A stretch of 27,886 bases of DNA. It comes from Conus ventricosus (lineage: Eukaryota; Mollusca; Gastropoda; Neogastropoda; Conidae). Below the pieces are notes generated by a model, which was not told the origin of the DNA, ran no database searches, and worked only from the letters and a program-made list of their open reading frames with translations. How positions within the stretch are numbered: position 1 is the stretch's first letter; each line of letters opens with the position of its first letter. The stretch spans positions 34,453,913 through 34,481,798 of the forward strand of contig CM031609.1 in the NCBI GenBank assembly GCA_018398815.1, written 5' to 3'. Below, one piece after another: positions 11,326 through 20,860 of the stretch. The position numbers and the translations under genes are program-made.

Positions 11326-11571
11326 GGCACGCCTATTCAGCTGATAATAGTTATCCTGTGGCAACTGCTTCAGACTTTTAAGAGGAGAAAACGGATGTAG
11401 CTAAAGTCAATGTCTGCATCAGATGCTAACAGCTAGGTGGCCTGTTGTTTTATGTGTCACGTGAACCTAGATCCGGGACCAGTTTTATTTGTGGCCTATG
11501 AAGGAAAATTGTTGGATAATAATATGTTGACGCTAAGGACCAGGGGAGGTGGATGGGGGAGGATGTGGGGC

Positions 11572-11600
<29 letters not shown>
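10871..11600. repeat. Diverged tandem duplication, two copies about 450 bp apart
   Basis: The segment at about 10871-11137 recurs at about 11317-11600. The shared words, in the same order, are GTGTGTAC, AGCT, TCAATGTCTGCATCA, TCACCTGG/TCACGTGA, ATCCGGGACCAGTTT, GAAAATTGTTGGATAA, ATGTTGACGCT and AGGGGGAGGTGG-like, each copy ending in a (GA)n array. The first copy's GA array is followed by (CG)n and (TG)n arrays that lead into copy two. It is a tandem repeat whose unit includes its own microsatellites. No coding function is recognised. Confidence 0.85.
11110..11322. repeat. Compound (GA)n - (CG)n - (TG)n array
   Basis: (GA)n at 11110-11137, an 18-bp unique spacer, pure (CG)n at 11157-11188, then (TG)n to 11251 and, after a short interruption, 11268-11322. 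A 32-bp pure CG alternation is rare in animal genomes with CpG methylation. Confidence 0.97.

Positions 11601-11621
<21 letters not shown>
11574..11621. repeat. (GA)n microsatellite
   Basis: Pure GA tract that closes the second copy of the tandem duplication. Confidence 0.97.
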
Positions 11622-11624
<3 letters not shown>

Positions 11625-11916
11625 GTGGAGGGAATGTATATGTGTGGGGGAGAGGATGTGGGGGTGGTGGGGGGAGTAACGAGGAGCAGATACAAAGCCT
11701 GAGACAGACAAAGACCAACAGGATGATGTCAGAAGAGTGTCTTATGTTTTACAGCATCATTTCAGGTCCATGGAAAGAATCTACCACACTGTTGGACATG
11801 TACTACGTTGGCTTTGTGACGTGGACATTTTCTCAAAGAACGTATATTATGTCTGTGCTCGAAGTATGTATGTTATCAGACTGAGTCGGTGTGATTATCT
11901 TATTTGTAGCCTCTGT
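11622..11916. other. Spacer with no recognised gene
   Basis: G-rich at its start, then mixed sequence. The open plus-strand frames across it continue into microsatellites and are not credible genes. Confidence 0.4.
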
Positions 11917-11930
11917 GTGTGGTGTGTGTG

Positions 11931-11985
<55 letters not shown>

Positions 11986-12119
11986 ATGCGTGCGTGCGTG
12001 CGCGCGCGCGCGCATGCGCTCACATATTCATGCGCGAATAATGTTTATGTTTGTAGCAGCAGTAGTAGTAGTAGTACCACTACTTTCATGTTGCGCCTTT
12101 TCACAAAAGTGTGTTATAT

Positions 12120-12196
<77 letters not shown>

Positions 12197-12203
12197 CAGA
12201 GAC

Positions 12204-12248
<45 letters not shown>

Positions 12249-12310
12249 AAAGAGAGGGAGAGAGAGAGAGTTTGTGTGTGCCTGTGTTTGTGAGTGCACG
12301 CAAAGCCGTG

Positions 12311-12342
<32 letters not shown>

Positions 12343-12410
12343 AACCTGAGTAAATAAGTAGCCTGAGTGTGCATGCATCTGTGTGTGTGTGGGGGGGGGG
12401 GGGGGGAGGG
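11917..12410. repeat. Compound array: (TG)n-(CGTG)n-(CG)n, (TAG)n, (GA)n/(GACA)n, (TG)n, G run
   Basis: (TG)n at about 11917-11944 grades into (CGTG)n to about 12000 and (CG)n to about 12012. A (TAG)n tract follows at about 12062-12077. Long GA with GACAGACA interruptions covers about 12122-12270, (TG)n about 12316-12342, and a G run about 12391-12406. Confidence 0.95.
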
Positions 12411-12724
12411 GGCGAAGCGTGAACGCGCGTGTGGGTGTGGACTATGGCGCAGACTCGCGTGCGCTTGAGCACAGGGGGTGGACAGTGAAGAAAACACAGG
12501 CAGCAGAGACAGTGAATGAGTGAGAAACGTGATCATGATCGATGTGACTGGACGAAAATACTGTTGCATTTGTGCGCGACTCAGCGCGCTGCGTGACTTT
12601 GCCACCCACCACCCATACGACCTTTTGGCGTGCGAACTTCCGCAAACTGAATAGCTGCACCAACGATCTTTCTCAGGCTCTTGTCTAAAGGTCTGCCACA
12701 TACACTATGTTGGATTCCATATAC

Positions 12725-12725
<1 letters not shown>
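12411..12725. other. Unique spacer with no recognised gene
   Basis: Balanced composition with several NruI/BssHII-like CG words (GCGCGT, CGCGTG). The minus-strand frames near 12442-12701 carry no recognised domain. Confidence 0.35.
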
Positions 12726-12772
<47 letters not shown>

Positions 12773-12781
12773 ACACACACA

Positions 12782-12848
<67 letters not shown>

Positions 12849-12855
12849 ACACACG
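12726..12855. repeat. (CT)n adjoining (CA)n
   Basis: Pure CT to about 12770, directly followed by CA with two ATAC interruptions. Confidence 0.97.
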
Positions 12856-13308
12856 TACAGTAGTACACTATTACTCCGAGCATTTCTAGTCGACCTAGAA
12901 AGAGATTATGGAGATGTCTCAATTACATTTAGTGAATTGAATTCTGGGATAGGCTTCCTGAACCCTCTTAACATTGATCCAGACTGATGTTGCATGGTTT
13001 AATAACAGAATGGGAAATATTCAGAGCAATGGGCGGTATTCGTGTTGCAAAAACAACTTCAGAACATTGTATATTGTTAAAAAAAATATATATTTAATTC
13101 GACATTGACAGGCATTTTTTGGCAAAGTTTCAGAAGAAGAAGAAGAAGAAGAAAACCGGACATTCTACTGCATCACGACCATGTATGTATGTATGTATGT
13201 ATGTAAACACCAGGAACATGAATATCATTCTCTGTTTTGAGCTGCTTTGCTTATGACAAACTACATGAAACAGAACTAAAGAATGAGTACATTGAATTTA
13301 AACGAGGC

Positions 13309-13309
<1 letters not shown>
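12856..13309. other. AT-rich spacer with (AAG)n and (TATG)n tracts
   Basis: No gene recognised. An (AGA)n tract lies at about 13133-13152 and (TATG)n at about 13182-13204. Confidence 0.5.
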
Positions 13310-13383
<74 letters not shown>

Positions 13384-13414
13384 GCACGCATGTACTCACG
13401 CACGCACGCACGCA

Positions 13415-13476
<62 letters not shown>

Positions 13477-13590
13477 CACACACGTGCACACGCATGCACA
13501 CACATACACATATTCTCTCTCTCTCTCTCTGACACACACACACAAACACACACACACACACACACGCACACACACACACACACACACACG

Positions 13591-13661
<71 letters not shown>

Positions 13662-13669
13662 GCGCGTAC
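13310..13669. repeat. Compound (CA)n-(CGCA)n-(CT)n-(CA)n array
   Basis: (CA)n covers about 13311-13377, (CGCA)n about 13397-13416, (CT)n about 13417-13472, a second (CT)n about 13513-13530 and (CA)n about 13531-13669. The hAT element starts about 75 bp further on. Confidence 0.97.
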
Positions 13670-14061
13670 ACGCACACACACTTATGCGCGCGCCCATGAC
13701 AACATCAATTCCCCCTCACACCCACACCTCCAACACCCCCTCCAGGGGCGGATCAGTTACTTAGAGAGGGGGGGGGTTCCAAAGTGGGGCAGGGGTCCAG
13801 GGGCCGCCCAGGCCCCGGTGGGGTCCAGGGGCAAAGACCCGGTGGGGGGTCTGGTGGGCAAAGCCCCCAGAAGCTGAAGATATTTTTACTTTCTGAGGTG
13901 CTTTGGAGGCCTCTCCTGGTGTCTATTTACTATGAATCTGTACACAAATATGTCTGGACATTTTTTTTGCAGAAAGGCACTGTGATCAACGAAAATACAT
14001 AAACTTACTTACATAGGTTGACTGAGAGGGACAGGAGGGGCATCCATAGTTGCTCCACTGT

Positions 14062-14358
14062 TTACAGGAAATTCTTTGGCAGCAACTGCATATAGGACCT
14101 ATACTTTGTAGCATAGGAGTCCACAGCTGCTTCAATATCAATGGGTATGTCACGATGGACCCTCATGAGCGCAAGACCATTCAGACAGCCTGCTCCCATT
14201 GATGTGCGCGTGTAGGTTTTCAACGACCTCAGCCCAGAAATGGTCCTCTCACATTCAGCTGTGGTAATTGGCAAAGTGCAAATCAGTTTCAGCATCATGT
14301 GGATGTTGGGGTACATGTCCCTATCACAGGCCTATAAGCTGCTCTCAATGGTGGAGGG
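14062..14358 (-). pseudogene. hAT transposase, C-terminal dimerisation domain
   Basis: Minus-strand frame ending at a stop at 14062. It carries the hAT C-terminal dimerisation domain: DMYPNIHMMLKLICTLPIT, then TTAECERTISGLRSLKTY, and LNGLALMRVHRDIPID near the end. In this family the domain mediates transposase oligomerisation. The TTAECER-S-L helix is the hallmark of animal hAT transposases related to the ZMYM-type and '52 kDa repressor'-type genes. The frame is open from 14358 except for one TAG close to 14328. The reading starts abruptly at the AATGT next to the Polinton end, and its N-terminal continuation lies almost 8 kb away at 22305. Confidence 0.9.
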
Positions 14359-14363
14359 AATGT
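14359..14363. repeat. Polinton target-site duplication, left copy (AATGT)
   Basis: AATGT here and at 22305-22309 directly abut the inverted ends AGAGAACAGG and CCTGTTCTCT. Polintons usually duplicate 6 bp; here only 5 match. Confidence 0.8.
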
Positions 14364-14453
14364 AGAGAACAGGAAAACCTTCATTCTGGGCCACTTTCGC
14401 CCTCAACCAGTTTCGGGCGAAAGTGGCCCAGAATAAAGGTTTTCCTGTTCTCT
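14364..14453. repeat. Polinton left terminal inverted repeat with internal hairpin
   Basis: The terminal 39 bp (14364-14402) are followed after about a dozen bases by their own inverted copy (14415-14453). The end can therefore fold back on itself; GGCCACTTTCGCCC and GGGCGAAAGTGGCC are exact complements. The right end of the element shows a related, weaker arrangement. Confidence 0.88.
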
Positions 14454-14490
14454 GCAAGTAAGACTTCAATACCCAAAAAATAACGATTAT

Positions 14491-15100
14491 CTACAAACAA
14501 ACATACTGTGCAGGGTTATCCGTTTTCAATACTAATTTACTAAACTTTTCAGATTTCAGTTTTTGTTTAATCCTATGTTTTTCCTGGTCATTTTCAATAA
14601 CATCATTTTCGCGCAAACATTCTTCAATGAGTCTCTGTCTTTCATGTGAAATAAAACTACAGTCTTTAACTGTTCTCTAAAGTCTTTTAAAACCGAGTTA
14701 TATTTCTGGCATAAAATCCACACACTTATCCCAGCATGCCTTCCGCTGAAAGCTAGTTTCGACAAAGTGTTTCTCTTTTTAACTATGTCTCTTTCTGCTG
14801 AACAGTCATCTATAATAAATAGTGTCTGCGTTCCTTCAAACAGTCTATAAAACTGTTCTAAACACTCACTCAGTTTATTGCTAGGATTAACTAAATATAT
14901 GTCATCATCTGTCCATATAAACCTTCTATTATGATATGCTTTGTTCCATTTAAGTGTTGGACAGAAAACCACAATATGATTAAAATTATAACGATAAATG
15001 TTTGTAACAGGTCGAGGATAAATATTGTTTTTCCACAACCAGTCTGCCCACAAATTAATGAGCAATGAGGAGTTTTTGTCATAAAGTTTAACTGCTCCAT
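14491..15100 (-). pseudogene. Polinton A32-like packaging ATPase (FtsK/HerA superfamily), frameshifted
   Basis: The minus-strand ATG at 15100 opens MEQLNFMTKTPHCSLICG. Walker A, CGQTGCGKT, is at 15026-15052, and Walker B, LFIIDD, at 14805-14822. Next comes AFSGRHAGISVWILCQKYNS, the sensor/arginine-containing stretch characteristic of Polinton and related virus-like packaging ATPases, and a C-terminal tail ending at a stop at 14491-14493. The reading uses three frame segments, with shifts near 15000 and near 14640, so the gene is dead although both nucleotide-binding motifs are preserved. The family pumps DNA into capsids, which ties the element to the virus-like lineage. Length (about 200 residues) agrees with the family. 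It is divergent from the polymerase across the N gap. Confidence 0.88.
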
Positions 15101-15121
15101 AGTTTTATAACAGAGTTTAAT

Positions 15122-15286
15122 CTAATTCAGTTATTATTTTTATCATACTCTCCGTCAAAACTTGTTCAGTATAATAAAACCCTATGAGGCCTAAATGTGT
15201 AAGATTAATCCAATTTAGTCCTGTAAGATTGTTTCTATTTAAGTAACAGTGATTTTTGTTGTTGTATGATCTTAATCTCTTGTGAA
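15122..15286 (-). pseudogene. Unassigned C-terminal frame just upstream of the ATPase
   Basis: The minus strand is open from about 15250 to a stop at 15122-15124, about 20 bases before the ATPase start, on the same strand. It reads LTHLGLIGFYYTEQVLTES near its end. It would begin inside or beyond the assembly gap, so only a tail is visible. The family is not recognised. Closeness to the ATPase suggests an adjacent Polinton gene. Confidence 0.25.
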
Positions 15287-15386
15287 NNNNNNNNNNNNNN
15301 NNNNNNNNNNNNNNNNNNNNNNNNNNNNNNNNNNNNNNNNNNNNNNNNNNNNNNNNNNNNNNNNNNNNNNNNNNNNNNNNNNNNNN
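15287..15386. other. Assembly gap (100 N)
   Basis: Exactly 100 N, a conventional placeholder of unknown true length. It interrupts the Polinton between the ATPase side and the N-terminal half of the polymerase, so the missing N-terminal polymerase exonuclease region may lie in unassembled sequence. Confidence 1.
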
Positions 15387-17078
15387 AGTCTCAGAGGAAA
15401 GGAATCAGTGATTCAGATTTCCAGCTCGCTCAATGCGTTGCAAAAGTTAGAGTGTAAAACGATGGGAGACTATTCATGACTCCTACTTCGATGCGCTGAT
15501 GTATGTTTTGTTGGCGGGGACGTTTTTGAAATTATAGAAAGACCTGCATGAAACATTACAGCATGGATCCTGCGCATTTATATTTCTGCTGCCAGGGATA
15601 TGAGTTGGGGAAGCTTTCTTAAAGTTTAAAGGAATACAGGATTGATTTATTGTCTCGATTTTACAATGATTTCAGATGATGAAAACGGATTGGTGGAGGG
15701 ATTTAGTTATGGACGTAGCTTTCATAATGTTAAAAGGGGCCAAAACCAAACAAATACCTTGGATCATTATGATCCAAAAGGTAAAAGCGACTAACTATCT
15801 TATGTATTCTAGATGCAAACTATCTAGTATGGTTGGGCTTGGCGCAATCACTTCCATTAGCAACTTTAAAATGCACACAGGTACAAATAATATTCAAAAC
15901 AGCATTAAATGGTTTTTAGTGTTGGCAGTATTTAACGCTGATCAACAGTACCGTGGTTCAATTCTAGAAGTAGATTTTACGGGAATATCCTCATGAACTC
16001 CATGACCGCCAAAAATAAACGACTATCAATTAGCGCAGAAGTCTAAAGACTGGATACAAAGAGACGCACCTAAAACTTGTGCCCAATCTTCGGGGCAAAA
16101 AATAATTATGTCTGTCATTACAGACTTCTTCTACAATTTTATTAAGACATGGTTTTTCAAAGTTAACAGCTGTTCATCGAATTAATTGCTTTTGATCAAG
16201 AAACAGTTCATGTGAAACAATACATCATGAAGAAGAACCACTGATCTCGAACTAAATCCACCGATCTGCTTCACGAAAAAGACTTTATCAAGCTGATGAA
16301 CAACAGCCGTTTTGGAAAGACTATGGCGGAATCCGCCACAGGCCAAAAATGTCAGATTAGTCACCAGAGAGAATGAAGCAATTAAAAGCCTGACTCAACA
16401 ACCCTAATTATCAGGACTTAAGAAGATTTCATGACCAGCTTTATTGGCATAAAATTTGAATGAAAAAAAAAAGAAAAAGTCAAATTGGACCAAAAACCTG
16501 TTATTTCATTGGGTTTTTACTGTTTTACGAATTATCAAAGATTTTGATGTTAGAATTTCTTTTATGACTACTTTAAGCCCTAGACTCCTGAGTCCAGAGT
16601 ACTTTACACAGATACAGATGTTTTTTTATTATAGATATCACTACTGAAGACATCTATAAAGAAAGACCATGGAAACGAAGTGGCTAAAGCTGCCATGCAG
16701 GATGGTTATGACACGGCTTCGATTAATTCCTAAAGATTCGCCCCTTTGCATTCAATTACTACACACGAAGGTTTTAGGGAAAGATGAAAAGGATGAAATA
16801 TCTGGGAACAAGGGGTCACGGAGTATATGTCGGGTGTTAGTTCATGTTCAAAAATGTACAGTATATTTCGAGCCAGGAGGGGGAAAATCATTAAGAGAAA
16901 GCAAAGGGAATATTCGCAGTGTTGTGCAGTCAAAACAAATCACCATGACAACTACAAAGAAGCATTGTTTGGCAATAATACTGTTCATCATGACAAAGTA
17001 AAAAATAACGATCTATTCTACATGAGATCACACACAACTGTTGTAACAAAGAAGTCATTAGATAGAACAAACACATAA
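15387..17078 (+). pseudogene. Polinton protein-primed-type family B DNA polymerase, degenerate
   Basis: Pieces of family B polymerase occur in the correct order in changing plus-strand frames. GISDSDFQLAQ and ECKTMGDY (15450-15473) come first. A DAN-L motif A region follows near 15811-15840, where frames alternate. EYPHELHD is at 15983-16006, KLMNNSRFGKTM at 16290-16325 (motif B region), AKNVRLVT just after it and YTDTD at 16605-16619 (motif C, catalytic aspartates present). The DNYKEALFG C-terminal stretch (16946-16973) leads to the stop at 17076-17078. These motifs belong to the protein-primed polymerases of Polintons, adintoviruses and linear plasmids. The N-terminal exonuclease and terminal-protein region is not visible, probably lost in or before the N gap. 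Many frameshifts and stops rule out function. Confidence 0.92.
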
Positions 17079-17404
17079 AGGGTGTTTGTTAATCCGGAGT
17101 GTTGTGTTTTCAATATGCAAATTGGGTGGGGCATGGATGAGAACCGTAAAATTAATTAAAGCGGAAATTGTGTCTGGCGGAATTATCTGCGTTATTCTTC
17201 ACAAAAGATCTTTGAGGAGCTGGTTGTTTTGTTGTGACAGTTTCTCGTTAAATAATACACGGGGCGGGACTCTTCTTTACAATTCTTTTTATTTTCATAT
17301 GGAGTCAACACTCCAAACTGGATCGGTCTGCCCGATGCGACAGTGTCCCCTTCTGCTTCCCCCGGTAAATAAAGGTACCTTACTTTTAAAACAATCGGTA
17401 ATAG
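17079..17404. other. Polinton interior, unassigned
   Basis: A plus-strand frame open at about 17086-17409 contains MESTLQTGSVCPMRQCPLLL. No family is recognised. It lies between the convergent ends of the polymerase and integrase genes. Confidence 0.3.
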
Positions 17405-18490
17405 TTTGACGGATGAAGACTCTTCTCAGCAACATTTATTGTTTTTCTTTTGATGCCACTTGTACTGGCTTTAGCCTTTAAATCTTCATTATTCATTGCG
17501 CGCAATACTAGAGGGCAATCTTCTAACCCATTCTGTGTTGTGAGAATTGTCAATCAGCTCTCTGTGATTTACTGGTAGGAGAAAAGTCTTTCGGATAATG
17601 TTTGTTAAAGTTTAGTTCTTTCAACTTTAAAGATGTGAATCTAATGAACTACTGAATGCCTATTTTAATGGTAACTCTATGTTTTAACAATAATTTGATT
17701 CAACTTGCCCTTTAAATTCTTTTACCAATCATCGACTTGAATCATGCGAGGGGAAAATTTTTAAGTTAAAGGACTCGTTGGTATATTAGTTTGTATGGCA
17801 ACTCAGCAAACAGCCAGAAGCCACTCTTTTGTGTTAAGGTCGCAATCTTTGTATCTTGAAGCTATGTCAATGACTGTTTTGAGTGCGTACTTAAATCTTT
17901 TTTCGTCTAATCCTATCAGAGGGTAAATATAGAAGAATCCATTTGATGGGTTGTGTTTGGAGTTGTATGACAATGTGTGTTGGTCTCTGTTTCGTCTAGG
18001 TGCAGGTAAATAAATTTGCCAAATTGCTTGTTTAGATAACCAATTCCTTTGCTGGTTGTGTATCACTGGACTCCAGATGATTGGCTTAGCTTTTTTAATT
18101 TGCTGTGATGCCCATCCCAATATCTTTGGGCCGCAATAAATAGATTTGGTATTTTTTATTCAGCATATTATGTGCAACAAAATACACAAACGGTCATACC
18201 AACGACAAATAAACCCGATTTCTTGCCATCTTTTGTTTTTTGATGGTTGAATAAAAGTCACTGAATTTTGGTGGGGGCAATGTCCCGATTTGGTTTGCCT
18301 GTTACTAGATAATATTGTTTTTATTGCTTGATCAACATTTTTTAAATGTGTAAAGCTGCATGACCCCTGTCTTTTCAAGTGTGTCATTAATAAAATCTAA
18401 TCTGCTCAAGTCTCTGGCCTTTTCATAGGCGTTTTGTGCAGCTGCTATTCCTCCATAGTTTGTATGTCTTTTCTCTCGTGTCATTCCCCC
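17405..18490 (-). pseudogene. Polinton integrase (retroviral-type, DDE), degenerate
   Basis: Minus-strand pieces occur in the order expected of a Polinton integrase. An N-terminal stretch starts at an ATG at 18484 (MTREKRHTNYGGIAAAQNAY). A linker follows, then WLSKQAIWQIYLPAP at about 18000-18044, characteristic of the region before the catalytic core. The strand VIDIASRYKD lies at 17845-17874, where the first catalytic Asp is the D of VID. EWVRRLP (17513-17533) and an adjacent LRAMNNE in another frame give the C-terminal conserved element. The DDE core is otherwise broken by stops between 17540 and 17800, and a frame change is visible near 17960. The family inserts the element into the host genome using its inverted ends. 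Assignment of the first 150 residues to the same protein is less certain. Confidence 0.85.
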
Positions 18491-19020
18491 AGTTTACTAA
18501 ATGCGAAATTAATTCCGCTAAAAAGCAAGCGCATTCACAACCAGCGCCGCCTATCAATATTTGCGAGTGAAGCCATTTATTATAAATGTATTTTTTTTTA
18601 ACATATTATATTCTCTGGAATTCTTCCTTGCTTAACTAGAAAATCCTTTCGCTAGCAAATGAAGCAGAAAGATTAGCAATCAGCTTTGCCTGAAATCCTC
18701 AAAGTCTAGTTTGCCCAAGATCTCGATTGTTTAATTCTTAACAGGCTTTTAACAAGCATTGAGTATCCTACACTTAGGCCTCCAATAAACAGCAGGAATG
18801 GTATACCAAGGTGGGTAACAGTTTTTTCGGTGCTCATTTTTACTAAAATAAAACTATTTTATTAATTATTAAAAAAACATGAACAGTGATGATCTAACTA
18901 CAGGCTTACAAGGCGGCCCCTAAACCTGCCTGAACTTATGAATGACCAAGTTGATGATTCAAGCTATTATGCCCAAAAGGAGAGGCTGTAATCTTTAGCA
19001 GCATGCGGGAAAAAAACCAA
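18491..19020. other. Polinton interior, unassigned AT-rich sequence
   Basis: No convincing reading frame. Divergent from the integrase start. It could contain promoters or decayed genes. Confidence 0.35.
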
Positions 19021-19564
19021 ACAGTTCCTCGGAACTGAATTCAGCATGATCAAGATTCAACAGATGTCGCCACAAGACATTATAAAGTATCATAACAGGT
19101 ATGGAGCGCAGCTGGGGTCTAGGGGAAGGTGAAAAGTGTGGGCCAAAAACGGTTCTTAGTTTGTACACTAAACTAGTCAGTAGATTTGCTCCCATTGATT
19201 CTGAACCAAGATATTTACGTATGATTTAACGCAAGATCCAGTTTTAACAAAAGACATTAGAGTCTCTAGGGTGTGATCTATACTAATACATTTGGAACAT
19301 TGGTTATCGCCAGCGATCATGGGATTAATAACTTTTAATCCATTTGATTTTGCTTTCCCTTCAAAAAGAAAGGATCTAGAAAATCATCAGGAACCAGAAG
19401 GAAAAACACTGAATCAGGCTGGAGAAAGTAACCAAGCAGAAAATCATCAGAAAACGCGAATCAGGCGGAGGCATTACAAATCTGGGCGTGTTGAAGCAGG
19501 AAAAATTAGCGAGTGGAACAGCAACAAAAAAAAATTAAGGTTACAGAATAAGACTCAGTCATGA
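19021..19564 (+). pseudogene. Unassigned degenerate protein with hydrophobic segment and basic tail
   Basis: Consecutive plus-strand pieces in shifting frames look like one decayed protein: MSPQDIIKYHNRYGAQLG (from 19063), TVLSLYTKLVSRFAPIDSEP, DLTQDPVLTKDI, then a hydrophobic IMGLITFNPFDFAFPSKR (from about 19316). A hydrophilic Lys/Gln-rich tail follows to the stop at 19562. The hydrophobic stretch could be a single membrane-spanning helix. It is placed where accessory or capsid-related genes sit in Polintons, but I do not recognise the family and make no functional claim. Confidence 0.4.
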
Positions 19565-19589
19565 AAACATAACACCGCCCAGCGCCCAG

Positions 19590-19850
19590 AACAAGTTGAT
19601 TCAATGCAGCTATTAAAAACCTCAATGTGAAAACAAAGGGCACCAAGTATTCATGGAATATTGAACTTAAAACTGTTGCCATTTTTGGCGCCATTGCTGC
19701 GTTGGGGGGGCAGTTATTATGGTTATAAAATATATAAACAACGCTGGCCGAAAACAAGGAGCAATCCAAAAAAATCTGAACACTAATGCAGCAAAAGACA
19801 CCAGCACGCCAAAAAACCGCCAATAACAAAGCATCATTTTGATCATCATT
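19590..19850 (+). pseudogene. Unassigned small hydrophobic-plus-basic reading frame
   Basis: Plus-strand pieces read IELKTVAIFGAIAALGG (hydrophobic, about 17 residues) and, in a shifted frame after a run of G, YKIYKQRWPKTRSNPKK (basic). The pattern, helix then cationic tail, resembles a small membrane or DNA-binding minor virion protein, but this is inference only. Confidence 0.3.
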
Positions 19851-20153
19851 TATAATGAATAACTATTTAAGAACATAATTTTAAATATTTTAAATAAAAA
19901 TAGATCATGGCGTATTATTAAAATGGATAAAAGTCATAAATAAAGACTGGAGTCTATAAAAGACATTTCCATAGACACAGAATTGTATTCATGCGGTGCT
20001 TAGGATGTTATGAACTTCATTAAGATCTAAGCAGAGAACGCTGAGCAAGACAATCCTCAACGTGGAGCGTTTTTTGAGAGCCCGTGTGTGTACTATATTA
20101 GGCATATGCTATTTAAGTAAAAACATAGATTTAATTTTTGATAATTATAAGAT

Positions 20154-20410
20154 AACTTAAATACAAACTTGGTTGTACTTAAAGGATGACTTAATCAAGG
20201 AACTTATTAAGGAACTTGCATCAAGAACTTAATTAAAAACTAATCAGAAACTTATTAGAACTTGAAGTAACTCTCAATTAAAAAACTTAGGAAGTAACTT
20301 CTTAAGTAAGAACTTGTGGAAAACTCTAGATGACTTAAAGACAAACTTGAGTAAGAACTTACTTTGGGCGTAAACTTAAGTTTAAAAAACTTAGAAGGAA
20401 AACTTGGAGT
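20154..20410. repeat. Degenerate tandem array with about 12-bp period, core AACTTA
   Basis: The words AACTTA, AACTTG, AACTTC or ACTTAA recur about twenty times in one orientation, mostly 10-13 bases apart (for example AACTTATTAAGG followed by AACTTGCATCAAG and AACTTAATTAAA). Read on the plus strand in one frame it gives Leu/Lys/Asn-rich heptad-like strings (LIKELIKELAS). It might be a decayed coiled-coil coding repeat or a non-coding minisatellite. Confidence 0.85.
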
Positions 20411-20640
20411 GTGAGCATGCCCGTGGGTGGGGGGAGGGGCTGGTGGGCTGGGGTGGAGTGGGGTAGGAGGGGTGTGCATGCGTGGGGTTCAGGGACAAAA
20501 CAAATCAACAAAACAAAAACAAACAACAAACACCAATAAACGTCCAGGGGTGGGGTGGAGGGGCCGTGCGTGTCGTGGGGCTGTGGCCAAAACACAACCA
20601 AACACCAACAAACAAACAAGAAGTGGAACTACCAGGCTGT
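20411..20640. repeat. G-rich and (CAAA)n-like imperfect repeats
   Basis: Two GGGG-rich blocks (about 20425-20475 and 20547-20580) are each followed by a CAAA/CAAACAAC-rich block. The GTGCATGCGTGGGGTTCAGG and GTGCGTGTCGTGGGGCTGTGG words align, so this is a two-copy repeat with a unit of about 100 bp. Confidence 0.7.
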
Positions 20641-20668
20641 GTCGCGCGAACTCAATCAACCCACACGT

Positions 20669-20860
20669 GATCACTAGGTCGTTTTGCCATAGTTTTGCCG
20701 CTGAGCTTTGCGGTGCTGCCGCGCATTTTTAGTCAAGCGATCACATAGGGTCGTTTTCTTGACCTAGTTTGCCGATATGCTTGCAGGTGCTGACGTCATT
20801 GACCAGCAAGAGATCAATGGGTTGTCTGTTTGGCCTAGTTTTGCATCTGCTCCTCAGAGT
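20669..20860. repeat. Tandem repeat, about 70-73-bp unit, 2.6 copies
   Basis: Copies begin GATCAC (20669), GATCAC (20739) and GATCAA (20812). Each continues with a GGGTCGTTTT-like word, GCCTAGTTTTGC-like and GCTTTGCGGTGCTG / GCTTGCAGGTGCTGAC. The third copy is truncated near 20858. Confidence 0.82.

Noticed and set aside
10980..11490. LDPGPV word in both copies of the tandem duplication, resembling the end of a 2A-type peptide found at LINE ORF starts
   Set aside because: Only the final few residues match, and the preceding residues do not fit the 2A pattern well. No LINE ORF follows.
15122..15260. GFYYTEQ segment resembling part of a BIR domain
   Set aside because: None of the zinc-binding Cys/His residues of a BIR domain follow before the stop. 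The resemblance is a few residues only.
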